Shown here: piece after piece, positions 20,411-30,540 of the stretch
How positions within the stretch are numbered: position 1 is the first letter of the stretch
Layout of the letters: each line of letters starts with the position of its first letter
NCBI GenBank assembly: GCA_914767885.1
Contig: CAJZBQ010000053.1
Span: 1,462,501-1,526,500, forward strand
DNA: 64,000 nt
Reading direction: 5' to 3'
Source: Blepharisma stoltei
Taxonomy: Eukaryota; Ciliophora; Heterotrichea; Heterotrichida; Blepharismidae
Made by a program: the position numbers and the translations under genes
The notes under the pieces: model-generated
What the model was told of the DNA's origin: nothing
Databases searched by the model: none
Seen by the model: only the letters and a program-made list of their open reading frames with translations

Positions 20411-22762
20411 ATGACTACAAATTTCTTGAACTCAAAACCTCAAAGTACCCGAAGCAAGCTTAGCATCCCCAATCACCCTTACGAATGGAATGATCGGTTT
20501 TGGCTTGGTAGGATTAGTGATGTTTTACCTGAAATTTCTTGTAATTAATAGCTAGTAAAAAGAGCTTATTCAGGCTCTCTAACTGCTAGGACAAATATAA
20601 GATCAGCAGTGTCTCTTTCGAGTAATTCCTTACTGAAATCAAGGCCTAATACAGGAATTTCTCCAAAAATTATAAATTTGGGAAAGGAGATATTTAACTT
20701 AAAAAGCAAGCTTGATTTATCGTATGACGCCAAAAATGTCCCTGATTTTCATAAAAATCTTTTTCGCACATTTTTATCTCTTCTCAAAGACCCTAACTTA
20801 CAATTAGAAGCCCTTAAAACTGAGCTTGATAATATAAAACGAAATTCCGCACCTATTATCTGTGTGATTTCTGCAATAAAAGAAAGAGAGGCTTTATTGC
20901 AAAAATTGAAAGAAAAAGTATCAGATGAAGATTTATCAAAAAAAGACTTGACAAAATCACTATTTCTGCTAGAAATTGGAGAATTAATCAAAGAAGTCAG
21001 GTTGAAAAGCCTTGAAGTTGTTGATAACGTCAAAGTCTGGAAAAGCTGCTTGCAAATGCCAGCAGCAAAATTTCTGTGAAATGATGAGGAATATTTTGAA
21101 ATCATGAAAAAAGATTATCAATTTCTGCTAGAAAGTCCAATTGCTAAAGCCTTAAATTTTCCACCAAAATGCACAACATTTTTTATTCAACTTAAAACCC
21201 AAAGGTAGAGAGTAAATAGAAACGATCACTATGGGCAAGAATCCAAGAACTTTTTCAAAGTGAACCCACAGCTCCAAGCAAAAATTATAAGTGCTTATCA
21301 CACTTTAGGGATTGAAATAGCAAAGGTGTCTCTTGTTAAGAAAAGAAAAGTCAGACAATCAAGGAACCCAACAATTCAGTTAAATTTTAATTTCCAAGTT
21401 TCATCATTAGAAGAAAGGCCAAGCCAATGAGATAGCACTGATAGCGAAGACGAAGTTCAAAATATCATGGCTCTTGCAACTGAGCTTCAGGAGCAATTTT
21501 TATTTGAGCACTCAGATAGACTGACTAAAGATATTGTCAGCGAAAGCTGCAGAGAAATGATATCTGCGAGTCTAGTACTTTTTTCAAGCTCAGTCCTAGA
21601 TAAATACATAACTGAAGTCCTTGCCCAGCAAATACACCAGGTAGCAATGGTTGCATATCAAGAAACTACTGATAGTGAGTATATCGATTTCCAGCTTCAG
21701 ATTATCCAAAATGCAATGGAAGAGATTTTATTAGAATCTTCCCAGGACACTAGTTCATGTCATTTAGCTGAATTGATTTCAAGTGTTATGAGTGATGGGC
21801 TGAACTTCACAGAAATTGCTCAAGAAGCTATAGATGAAGAAAATAACTGAAATGTGAGGATTATTGTATTGATATTTGAAGAGCTGGCTAGGGATTTACT
21901 AGAAGAGGAATGGTTTGAAATTTTTATTGAGGACACCTTGAGCTACACACGACTTGATGATATGTGAAATATACTCCCATTGCACGCTCAAAAGCAGCTG
22001 TATAAAACAGACAGAGAAAAAATACACAATAAAATGGCTGAGGACATTTATTTCGAAATTTTAAATAATGTGGTAGGTGATATATGGACTTTTTTAATTA
22101 AAATATGGCGTCTTCGTCTTGGTATGGCCTCCCGGCCATACATACTCGACTCATATTTTAATTATATCCGGCAAGGTTTTACCATTTCAGAGATGGACTG
22201 CAATGCTAGGTAAGCAATTCTGGTAGCTTTCAGAGCCTAGCCCTAGTCTGTTCTTAGGGGTGGATTTTTCCTCGTGGGGAAGGAGGGTGCAAGGTTGGAA
22301 AGGGGAAGCCCAGCAAAGTCCTCTGGACCATTCGGGCAACTCCCTAGCGTGAAACTGGGCGTTACGTCCCAGGCTTTGCATTTTTCCTTTTTGCCGATAG
22401 CCGACCAGAAAAATCCATTTTTTTTGGGTTTTTCGGAAAAGCAACCATGTACAAGCAAGTAGCTCATCCATGAGCCGTCGAAGACGTGGACATTTGCCCT
22501 AGAAGCACCTTGGAGATCAAAGCGAGTCTGTCCCCAGCGGACTGGTGGGCCCGATGCGACGAAAGGCGAGTGATAAACCTGGGGTCGTAACCCCGTAGTG
22601 GACGTTAAGCGATATAAATACCATAAGATAAGATAAGATATATGGACTTTTAGGATTGTATGAGCTGTAAAAAACAACGAAGACGACGACAGCATGGACA
22701 AAATTTTTCCTGTGAGAGAAGAAAGGTCGTCAAAGCGCCGAAATACAAGAATCAATAATTAA
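20411..22762 (+). CDS. Hypothetical protein (587 aa), two introns, split by retroposon
   Basis: The segments are 20411-20540, 20556-21204, 21220-22093 and 22652-22762. The first two gaps are 15-nt introns and the last is retroposon R5. After removal the length is divisible by three and the frame ends at TAA. The N-terminus is Ser/Arg-rich (MTTNFLNSKPQSTRSKL). The rest is alpha-helical, with acidic central parts (DSTDSEDEVQ) and a late helical region rich in Glu and Ile (IVLIFEELARDLLEEEWFEI). TGA codons at about 21077, 21428, 21848, 21964 and 22661 read as Trp. The C-terminus is basic (SSKRRNTRINN). I recognise no family. It reads in the same direction as LSM14, 66 bp upstream of it. Confidence 0.7.
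20541..20555 (+). other. 15-nt spliceosomal intron
   Basis: GTAATTAATAGCTAG contains in-frame TAA and TAG. Removal gives EISLKRAYSGSL. Confidence 0.88.
21205..21219 (+). other. 15-nt spliceosomal intron
   Basis: GTAGAGAGTAAATAG splits an AGA codon. Removal joins QLKTQ to RNDHYGQ in frame. Confidence 0.88.
22094..22651 (+). mobile_element. Retroposon R5 in exon
   Basis: The insert is flanked by perfect 15-bp repeats GATATATGGACTTTT (22079-22093 and 22637-22651). It starts TTAATTAAAATATGGCGTC and ends in an AGATA tandem tail (about 22620-22636). It shares a long block with R11 (GCGTGAAACTGGGCGTTACG, about 22348). It is GC-rich. Antisense frames at 22187-22755 are internal. Confidence 0.9.
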
Positions 22763-22828
22763 TTTATTCCATTTTATAGTCATACACATAATATATTTTT
22801 ACCTTAAATAGGTCAATAGTTTTTTCTA

Positions 22829-23599
22829 ATGAGTTCTGCAACGATCCCATACATTGGAAGCCAAATCAGCTTGATTTCCAAGTCTGACATTCGATACGAA
22901 GGCACACTTCACTCAATTGACCCAAACGAGCACACTGTTTCTTTATCAAATGTACGATCTTTTGGCACTGAAGGCCGCCGAATCGATGGCAAGCAAATCC
23001 CTCCTTCTGCTGATCTTTATGAATTTATCATATTCAGAGGCTCAGATATCAAAGATCTTTCAGTGATACAAGCGACTCCAATTCTTAATGACTCAGCTAT
23101 CATAAAAGCAAATATCAAAGAAACTCAGCCAAATCTTAAAGATCCACAGCCTGCTGCTAGAGAGTTTGAGCCTCATCAAAGATATGAAAATAGGCCAGCT
23201 TCAAGACCTTACCAAAGCCGAACAGGCCGAGGCGAGCTTCATGAAAATATCAATGAAGACTTAAAGGAACAGCTAAAAGAAGACTTCGACTTTCAAGAAG
23301 AAGCCCCACTAGAAAAGCCTGCCAAACCTGAGTCAACAAAAGGCTATGACAAGAAAAAGAGCTTTTTTGACAGCATTTCTTGCAAAAGTTCAGAAAATGA
23401 GATTCCTTTTGATAGACAAAAACAAAAAGAAATGGACGCGGAGACTTTTGGAGAGGACTATGTTACCAATGGTGAAAGAGAATTAAGAAGAGCTTCACAA
23501 AGGGGAAGAAGAAGAGGAAATAGAGGGATGAATAGAGGCGGGAGAGGCGAATACAGAGGCCAAGGTAGGTATAACCAGAATTATGATACTAAATTCTAA
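22829..23599 (+). CDS. LSM14: LSM14/Scd6/RAP55 P-body protein
   Basis: This is an intact 256-residue frame. The N-terminal LSM14 domain spans about residues 4-80 (IGSQISLISKSDIRYEGTL, then VSLSNVRSFGTEGR). A divergent FDF motif follows at about residue 154 (EDFDFQEE). Next come an FFDSISCKSS segment (FFD box) and ETFGEDYV (TFG box). The C-terminus is RGG-rich (RGRRRGNRGMNRGGRGEYRG). This is the full family order. Such proteins repress translation and promote decapping in P-bodies through eIF4G or DDX6-type partners. No intron or insert is present. It lies 66 bp after the 587-residue protein gene and 44 bp before the next gene on the same strand. Confidence 0.93.
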   Translation: MSSATIPYIGSQISLISKSDIRYEGTLHSIDPNEHTVSLSNVRSFGTEGRRIDGKQIPPSADLYEFIIFRGSDIKDLSVIQATPILNDSAIIKANIKETQPNLKDPQPAAREFEPHQRYENRPASRPYQSRTGRGELHENINEDLKEQLKEDFDFQEEAPLEKPAKPESTKGYDKKKSFFDSISCKSSENEIPFDRQKQKEMDAETFGEDYVTNGERELRRASQRGRRRGNRGMNRGGRGEYRGQGRYNQNYDTKF

Positions 23600-23643
23600 G
23601 TCCCTATGCTAGTAAATCATTTCTGCTAGAATTTTATAATTAA

Positions 23644-24560
23644 ATGGATAAGTATTTTCCTGGATATGTCAAACTGATTAGTGTTAGGGTTATTAAATAC
23701 AGAGCGCTAGCCATATTGGTGATGCAGCCACCAAAGACCTCCACTAAGAGAGGTTCATACACTTTGAGACAAACTGACCACTAAGTATAGCTGCAATCAG
23801 TAAAGTTGCTTCCTCTTTGCCTTGCTGCTTCAGTCTTAAGTGGATAGCCCTGCGACAAACGATTGAGAGTAGCCTGATTCCAGAGAATAACTCCTTGGAG
23901 TTTATCAGGTGTCAGAGTGCCTTTCTTTGGCAGCGACTGGAAAAAGACTGTTCCCCTATGGACCGGGCGGCGAAACCCCAGGCTTCTCTCGGTAGAGGAT
24001 GTCCAAGGCTCTGAAGGGCATTGCTGGCAACTTCATTTCTAACCCAAAGTTTCAGCCAAAGTCTACACGAATACTCATCTGCTGAAGCTGCACTTGTTTC
24101 TAGGCCTGAAGTCGCTGTGGCCTTAAGTTAAAAGGAAGGTTGATACATGCCACCCATTTTAATGCATGGATATGTCAAAGGGATAAGTAGTGCGATTGCT
24201 CTAATGAAAATCGATTTCAGCCAAAAAGAACTAACAAAAATATCTGAGCAAGGACCTGAAGTTGCTGATTTCGTGAAATCTTTACAGATTTGTAAGAGGA
24301 GCCAAGATGAAAAAGAAAAAGCAAAGTGTGTAGCTGTAAACCTGGCTCAAGGGAACTGTAAAAAGGAGTTTTTTCTCGTTGGAGAGTGTATTAAGAACTT
24401 GCAGCATCCAAAATTTCCTGAAAAGGATAGGACCCAGTATTATTGTTCCAATGTAGACGCAAGTCTTGATGATTGTTTGTCAAGTCTTACTAGTAAAGTT
24501 TTGTTCGCTTTATCAGACTTGCCCATTGAGGCTTCGCCGAATATTCGAGAAATAGACTAA
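23644..24560 (+). CDS. CX9C-motif (CHCH-like) small protein, split by retroposon
   Basis: The segments are 23644-23673 and 24180-24560, giving 136 residues. The ATG and first ten codons (MDKYFPGYVK) lie upstream of retroposon R6; the rest continues GISSAIALMKIDF after it. Two CX9C pairs are visible (CKKEFFLVGEC and CSNVDASLDDC), plus a looser pair before them. Twin CX9C proteins are usually imported by the Mia40 pathway into the mitochondrial intermembrane space, often as respiratory-chain assembly factors or subunits. The exact member is not recognised. Without removal of R6 the gene would lose its start, although a chance ATG (24147) just before the second duplication gives a deceptive 137-residue frame. 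Confidence 0.72.
23674..24179 (-). mobile_element. Retroposon R6 in exon
   Basis: The insert is flanked by direct repeats TGGATATGTCAAA (23661-23673 and 24167-24179). The tail is on the left (CTGATTAGTGTTAGGGTTA, reverse-strand CCCTAACAC). The conserved start at the right reads CCACCCATTTTAATGCA. It is GC-rich. It separates the first ten codons of the CX9C gene from the rest. Confidence 0.85.
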
Positions 24561-24933
24561 AACAGCAATTAATTATTTATGAAAATTTATCTAATTAATA
24601 TGGAATAGATGAAGTGTAAAGTAAGGAGCATGTCATAAGAGCCAGAAATGAAGATCATTAATCAGCATAATGCAATAGCATAAATAATATGATGATGAAT
24701 TAACTGAAGATTACCAAAAAAGAGCATTTATAGATTTTGTTTCACATATAGCAAGCTATCAATCCTCATCTCCTCTATTTATTTAAAATCTATCGCAAAA
24801 TGGCCCAATCTTCTCTGATCCCAACTTCTTGAACTTTCAAAAATAGCCCTTTACGTATCTTTCTAACCTAATATTTTCTCCCAATTTCTTTCTTCTTATA
24901 TTTATCTAACTCTATTTTAAAGTAAGAGATTAT
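24561..24933. other. Convergent intergenic region
   Basis: This is AT-rich sequence between two facing stop codons, with pyrimidine-rich patches (TTTCTTTCTTCTT) towards the right. No feature was recognised. Confidence 0.55.
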
Positions 24934-25305
24934 TTACTTTCTCTTTATCAACTGATCAGGGAGAGGCTCTGCTCCTTGAATTCCAAGCACACATCTATTA
25001 TATGAGAGTTCAAGCCACCAAAACCCAACAGTAAAAGCAAGAGCTGGTAAAGCCCAATGAACGGCTTGTCTAAGTCCCATATTCTGCAGCATATGGGCAG
25101 CTCTTAAAATAGGGTAGTGCCCATATTTAAGTTGGAATTCTTTGAAGTAAACATATCCAGCTATGAATGGTATCAACGTTGCTGCTGATTTTTGAATGCA
25201 AGTGCGGCAATGTGCTTTCTCCAAAAAGTCACTTTCTCTGAACCCAATTCTGACCAAATCGCTTTCTGGAATGCGATTAAATGCACTATAGTTGTAGCCT
25301 GCCAT
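24934..25305 (-). CDS. Small protein with two hydrophobic segments
   Basis: This is an intact 123-residue frame on the minus strand, ATG to TAA, with no insert. Two hydrophobic helices are visible: TLIPFIAGYVYF at about residues 43-55 and ALPALAFTVGFWWLEL at about 85-100. Between them is a basic, amphipathic segment. Four cysteines are present, two as CRTC. The composition suits a mitochondrial or ER membrane subunit, but I do not recognise the family. Its promoter side is directly followed by a family A element (25374-25754). Confidence 0.65.
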   Translation of the reverse strand: MAGYNYSAFNRIPESDLVRIGFRESDFLEKAHCRTCIQKSAATLIPFIAGYVYFKEFQLKYGHYPILRAAHMLQNMGLRQAVHWALPALAFTVGFWWLELSYNRCVLGIQGAEPLPDQLIKRK

Positions 25306-25373
25306 TTAATGATTATAAAATTTAGATTAATTGGCTAAAAGTCATTATAGTGAGAAAGGAAATTAATTTACTA

Positions 25374-25754
25374 ACTCCCCCCCCCCCCCCTCCGTGAGCG
25401 AACAAAAAATTTTGTTCACTCACGGAGGGGGGTTAATTTTTTTTTTTTAAACAAAATTTATATATAAAATTTATATAAAAATATTTTTTTCGAAATTTAA
25501 AAAAATCCTAATTTGCAAAAATTGGGAAGCAAATATTAATTTAATTTGCAAAATTTATGTTTTTAAAACGCAATTTGTTTAAAATTAAACAGAATTAGCT
25601 CTAGATTTCATTATACTAATTATCAAAATTTTTTTCCATTAAAATTTTTTCTATTAAAAAAAATTTTTGTTCACTCACGGAGGGTGGGTTTTTGGTCAAA
25701 AAATGGCGATTTTTCTAATGGTTTTGTTCGCTCACGGAGGGGGGGGGGGGAGTA
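25374..25754. mobile_element. Intergenic family A MITE/IES (381 bp)
   Basis: The element is bounded by TA (25372-25373 and 25753-25754). The left end is a hairpin (CCGTGAGCGAAC facing GTTCACTCACGG), then TTAATTTT. The right end has two direct copies, GTTCACTCACGGAGG and GTTCGCTCACGGAGG. It is nearly identical in its core to the copies at 44461 and 46732. It lies between two minus-strand genes. Confidence 0.88.
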
Positions 25755-25832
25755 ATAAAAAATAGCTATAATAAAAATTTGTATGAGAAAGATGCAGCTT
25801 ATAAAAATTTGAGTATTTTTTATATATTAGAG

Positions 25833-28800
25833 TTATCTTGGACTATGCAAGCCAAGCTTAGTTTGGAAATACAAGTCTAGAGTCATTTGGAGTTTTTTAG
25901 CTTTCCTATGAATATTCCAGTTGAGGAGTTCAAGAATAATGACAAGACCAAAACATGCAAAGAAAAATGAAATATAATCAGCGTAAGAGTTTTCAACTGT
26001 TGCTTTGAATTCTTCAAATTGCTCATAGACTGCTAAATAAATAACGCAAACTACTATTGCTGATGTGATGTTCAAGACACAAATCCCAAGCCATCATATA
26101 TTTGTGATCTTTTTTAGCTTAAATCAGCTTTCGTGCCCGTTTACATATCCCATGGAAAAGATGCATAATAGAAAAACTCCCCAGAAGAAATTGATGATTT
26201 TGAAGGCCATGAAATCAGAGTCATCATAGTCATCGACCCACTGAAATCCAAAAATTTTATCTGACGGAACAGTATTACCTAAATGCCAAATATGCAAATA
26301 AAGCATCATGACGGTGAATAAAATGACCCTTATCATTTGATTTGCAGTAAAAGACCAATGATCATTGATATTGAAAAGGGTCGATTTTATAGGGAGCCTT
26401 TTCATTATTTGGGGATCTGCAGGAGCAGCTAAAAATGATAAACTTAAGCTCGGCGTCACAACAAGAGCTAAATATCCGCATTGAAGAGGTGATAAAATTG
26501 CAGGCAAGCCAAGAGCTAAAGCTATGCAAGTCATGAAGCTCCAGCTCACATACATCATCACTGTAAATAATAACCCGTTTTGGATATTTGACATAAACCT
26601 TCTCGCTTCTTTTATTACTTGTAAAATTAAATAAAGTGGTGATTTTAAGTTCAACCTGAAGGTGCAAGGCATTGTGATGAGCTTTTCAGCAACTTTTTCT
26701 AGTATCCCTGGGGAATGAGCATAAAATAGTCTTAGTCCATTGCAAGTACTACAATAACCACATGGCTGTGCAGCTATACCTATTGAAATATCGGCAGCCT
26801 GATATATATTCAGATTTTGAGGATGCAAACAGCCTCCTATAACTAAGACGACTTCTCCGTATTCTTGGTAAATTTTTATCATTTCATGCATACTAGCTTT
26901 GCTTGAGTCAGAAAACATGCTAACTAATAGTGGGACAGTGTCTAAATGGTCTTCCAAGACTTTTTTTATTTCTTCTATTCCTCTTGGAAGCACTTGCTGG
27001 CCGGCTTTATTTAATATTTCTTCAGGAATTGGGGCATCGCTTAAAGAAATGCAAGAATTTCAGGCTGTGTCTAATCCTAAATCATCTCCAAATGCTTTGG
27101 TTTCTAAATAGTTTTTGTCAGAAAAAATTACAAACCTGATTCCTGCGTCTTTTGTGTCTTCAATAAAATGGTTTGCTTCTGGCTTTGGGTGATTTGTTAG
27201 AGCAATCATGCCTAAAAATATATGTTTTTTCTGTGCAGACTGTAAGAGGTCTTTAGTTCTTTCATCAAGTGAGTTTAATTCATTAGGGTCGTTGATTATA
27301 TTTAAAATTTCTTCATCTACAAGAGGTTTATAAGAATAAGCAATTGTATCATAATCATCAGCCGTCCATTGTAATAGCAAAGTATTGATGCGCTGCCTAT
27401 CACTTTCATCTAGCAAAACTATATGGTTTCCATCCCAATAGTCGGTGCAGTTTTGCAGAATCACTCTTGGGTTTCCTTGGCTTAAAACTTGATAAGAGCC
27501 TTCTTTTTCAACGATATTGGTTAATAAATGGCATGGCAAAAGCAATTTATTTTTAATTTCATCTGCGAATTGCCGCTGTGTAAGTTGCTTATCTGTTGTG
27601 TCTTGGACAGCTGAAATAAAAGCTCTTTCCCTTCTTTTTGGAGAAATTTTATATGATACATCATGCAGAGGGTTACTTCGCACGACGCCTATTTCATAAC
27701 GACTATTTTTTTTTTGGCCTATTTTTTTGGCCTATTTTTTTGGCCTATATTTTTTGTCTAGGCTCATTAATAAAGCTGCTGAGAAAACTAAAACTTTATT
27801 GCGAAGCAGAGAAATTTCCTTACGCGATTAGTATTGAGTAAATTAAGTGGAAAACTCTTAATAAAATCTAAAAATTCTCGAAATTTAAAAAGCAATGACT
27901 TAGTATTCATGGAGAAAGAGATCTGTTAAGGGTGCATTTTTTGTTGGTAAAATCGTTTAAAATACATTAAAAATTATATTAAAATATCAGTATAGAATTA
28001 GGCTCAAATAATAGCAAAAATTAGCTAAAAAATATAGCCAAAAAAAAATAGGCCAAAAAAATTTGGGCGAAAAAAAAATAGTCGTCATGAAATAGGCCAA
28101 AAAAAAATAGGCCAAAAAAAAATAGGCCCAAAAAAAATTAGGCTAAAAAAAAATAGGCCAAAAAAAATAGTCTTTATGGAGACCTCGTGTGGAGGAACCA
28201 AAAAAAAATAGGCTAAAAAAATTAGGCAAAAAAAAATAGGCCAAAAAAAAAAAAATAGGTAAAAAATATAGGCAAAAAAAAATAGTCGTTATGAAATAGT
28301 CGTCGTGTGAAGATACGCATGCAGAGAGTCTGTATTTGTAGGCCTTCAGGTGCTTCAAAAAGTGCAAACGTGTCTGTGATTCCTAATAGAAGTCTCAGTA
28401 AACCCTATTAATTTGGCTAACACGCATAAGCATTCTTCAAAAATCGCAATTTCTAAGCGTGGTTGTGAGAAAAACAGTTCCCCAGTATCATTTAAATCGG
28501 GATGGTCATCATTTAAATTCAATAAGCTTTCTCTCTTGCTATAAGGCCTTGGACTTTTGGATAGAATCGCAGAAAGCACTAGAGGTTTCAAAGACGGCAA
28601 GTATTCGACTCATTTAGCCTCAATAAATGCTATTTGGTCATAATCAGTTTCCCCACTCAATATGTCTAATGGACTTTTATGAATCACATCCAGCGGTACA
28701 AGTTTTTCTTCAGGTCCCATAACGACGACTTCATCTATATATTTAGCGTTTTCACTTATAATGCCTTCTTTATCAATAAAGCACATAAAAGTTGTTGAAC

Positions 28801-30529
28801 TCAACATGTCAAGTATATTGAATTCCCTTTGGATCCCTCCTATTAAAAATGACCGGCATTTAGCAAAGCATGCAGAAAAGCTAAGTGGCGGGAATGAAGA
28901 AACTGATTGGTTGTATTCAAAGTCTTCTTCAGCTTGAGCAGCAAGTGCAGCCATTTCAAAAACATTGCCGCTTGTTTTATTTGCGGGAAGCTTAAGCAAG
29001 CTTGATAAAGATTCTGCTTGCTTAGCTGATCTAGATCGAGGCTTTTGCTGGGAATCTAATGATTCGCAGATATATCAGAGGACAGAGTTACCCCAGCATG
29101 TCAAAAATTTTATAGTGAACTACACTGACTGGCACGGGATGCTTTTGGCTCAGTTTCGAGCCAAAAGCACCCCGTGCCAGTCAGTGTAGTTAACTATACA
29201 AGAGAAGGTAGTAAAAGAGGGATAAATGATAAAAAAAAGACAGATGGGTTCGATAAAATATCGTCTCACTGCCTTTCACTAAAAATGATCCATAATATCC
29301 CAATAATAATATTTACAGCAGTTACTATAATAGTATAGATACTGAAAATTTTATAAGCCAGCTTCAAGCATAACATATAAAAAGTGGCTGGCCTCTTTTT
29401 ATTAACTACTCTATCAGTCAATGCTTGCTCTAAAAATACATATGATGGTGATGTTTTCAATACAAAAGCAAGTCTTCTTCTAGCCTCTAAAATATCTGTG
29501 GATACGAATTCTTTGATTTCTTCAAATGGCTGCACTGTAATTCCTTTATAATGATAATCAAGCCCTTCAGCTTCAGCTGGGAGTGTGTTTCCTGGGATAG
29601 CTGATACAATATCGCCTTCTAAAAGCACAATTCCAGGCAATTTCACCCACGTTTTATCTCTATAAACATTGATTATGTTATAGTCCATTGACCTGTAAGA
29701 CCGATGAGTTAGATCTTCTCCTTCTTTTAGATTTTTCAAGAGCTCTTCTATATCTTTCATCCTGTCATCAAAGCCTTCCCATTGCAATTTTGATCGATTT
29801 CTTCAATAATAAATATATCTAACTCTTCCTATAAATTGCAACAAAATATTGTTAATTTGCATTTTTGGGTTTTATAGTCAATTGGAAAAGTTTATAGATG
29901 AAAATAATAATTTTTATAAAATTAGTTTTGACTTAATTTAATAACAACAATGGAGGTAGAATGCTATTTTTATTTAATTGATTTAAATTAAAATTCAAAG
30001 TATTCAGCTCAATCTAAAAAAAAATAAGTGGAAAATACTAATTTTTATAAAATAAGTTTTGGCCTAATTAATGGAAAAAAAAAATTGGAATGCTATATAA
30101 ACAGTTTTCACACTGAATTGATAAATTATTTCTTATTGAAATAAATCAAAATTCACAGCATCGTGCTTTACATCTTTTTAAAAATTTAAAAAAAAATTTA
30201 AATATAAATTTTTTTTTAAATTAAAAATTAACCCTTTTAAATTGGAGCAGGATTATTTGTACCAATTAAAAGGGTGGAGTAAGGAGCATCAATAAAACTA
30301 AAATTCCGATAATCAGCCTTTCAACTTCACTGCTTAACAAAATATAGTCCAGAATCAAAAAAATCCCATAAGCATATACAATGATTTCAAGCATCCATGA
30401 TGACTTCAGGTACAAATGCACGTGCTTTACCGGCTGCTGTTTATTTAGCTCTCTAAAATGCCTAATGATCTCCAATAACTTCCTATATGATCTTTACCCT
30501 TTAGCTTGCTGTGTACTCAGTCCTTCCAT
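25833..30529 (-). CDS. TMEM94: TMEM94-type P-type ATPase
   Basis: The segments, high to low coordinate, are 30529-30498, 30482-30282, 29833-29199, 29112-28327 (plus the duplication overlap) and 27670-25833, giving about 1163 residues. Removed are one 15-nt intron, a 448-bp IES, an 86-bp palindromic IES and a 656-bp insertion. The order matches TMEM94, a multi-TM P-type ATPase-like protein of the ER, reported in animals to load magnesium. Visible signposts are LPGIVLLEGDIVSAIPG, the degenerate phosphorylation site FIDKEGIIS in place of DKTGT, LPSLKPLVLS, LIGFTET, NCTDYWDG, FLGMIALTNH, GLDTAWNSCISLSD, QVLPRGIEEI, EYGEVVLVIGG and the terminal KLGLHSPR. Hydrophobic helices occur in pairs near both ends. 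Several TGA codons read as Trp. The start ATG lies 11 bp from the divergent MORN gene's ATG. Confidence 0.87.
27671..28317. mobile_element. TIR element with 9-bp duplication (Mutator-like MITE), in TMEM94 exon
   Basis: The ends are inverted repeats of about 40 bp sharing CACGACG and then CTATTTCATAACGACTATT. The element is bracketed by CATGCAGAG at 27662-27670 and 28318-28326, a 9-bp duplication with no TA. The interior is a degenerate array of AGGCCAAAAAAAAT-type units. Removing the element plus one duplication (656 bp) joins TDSLH to DVSYK in frame. A 9-bp duplication is the habit of Mutator-like elements, so that class is inferred. Confidence 0.78.
27712..28290. repeat. TAGGCCAAAAAAAA-type short tandem array
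   Basis: Units of about 14-16 bp (ATAGGCCAAAAAAAA) occur many times, in one orientation at 28035-28280 and inverted at 27712-27750. They form the body of the TIR element in TMEM94, interrupted by about 280 bp of unique sequence. Confidence 0.8.
29113..29198. other. 86-bp near-perfect palindromic IES
   Basis: The insert is bounded by TA (29111-29112 and 29197-29198). The arms (ACTACACTGACTGGCACGGG on one side and its reverse complement on the other) extend to TTTTGGCT around a loop of about ten bases. Excision joins PSLV to KFLTCW of TMEM94 in frame. Confidence 0.88.
29834..30281. mobile_element. IES (448 bp), family D with hairpin end
   Basis: The insert is bounded by TA (29832-29833 and 30280-30281). 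The right end is a hairpin, CCCTTTTAAATTGG facing CCAATTAAAAGGG, preceded by TTAA and closed by GGAG-TA, as in families A and B. The left end has no clear matching repeat. Excision joins VLLMLL to IGRVRY in TMEM94 in frame. Confidence 0.8.
30483..30497 (-). other. 15-nt spliceosomal intron
   Basis: On the minus strand this reads GTAAAGATCATATAG. It removes an in-frame TAA and joins the first exon (MEGLSTQQAKG) to KLLEIIRHF of TMEM94. Confidence 0.9.
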
Positions 30530-30540
30530 TTTAAGTAATT

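Noticed and set aside
22187..22755. Antisense frames of up to 170 codons
   Set aside because: They lie in retroposon R5 and the last exon of the 587-residue gene, with no domain.
27671..28317. The AGGCC-A-run array as a CRISPR array
   Set aside because: The units are degenerate, lack regular unique spacers, lie within a TIR element, and the organism is a eukaryote.
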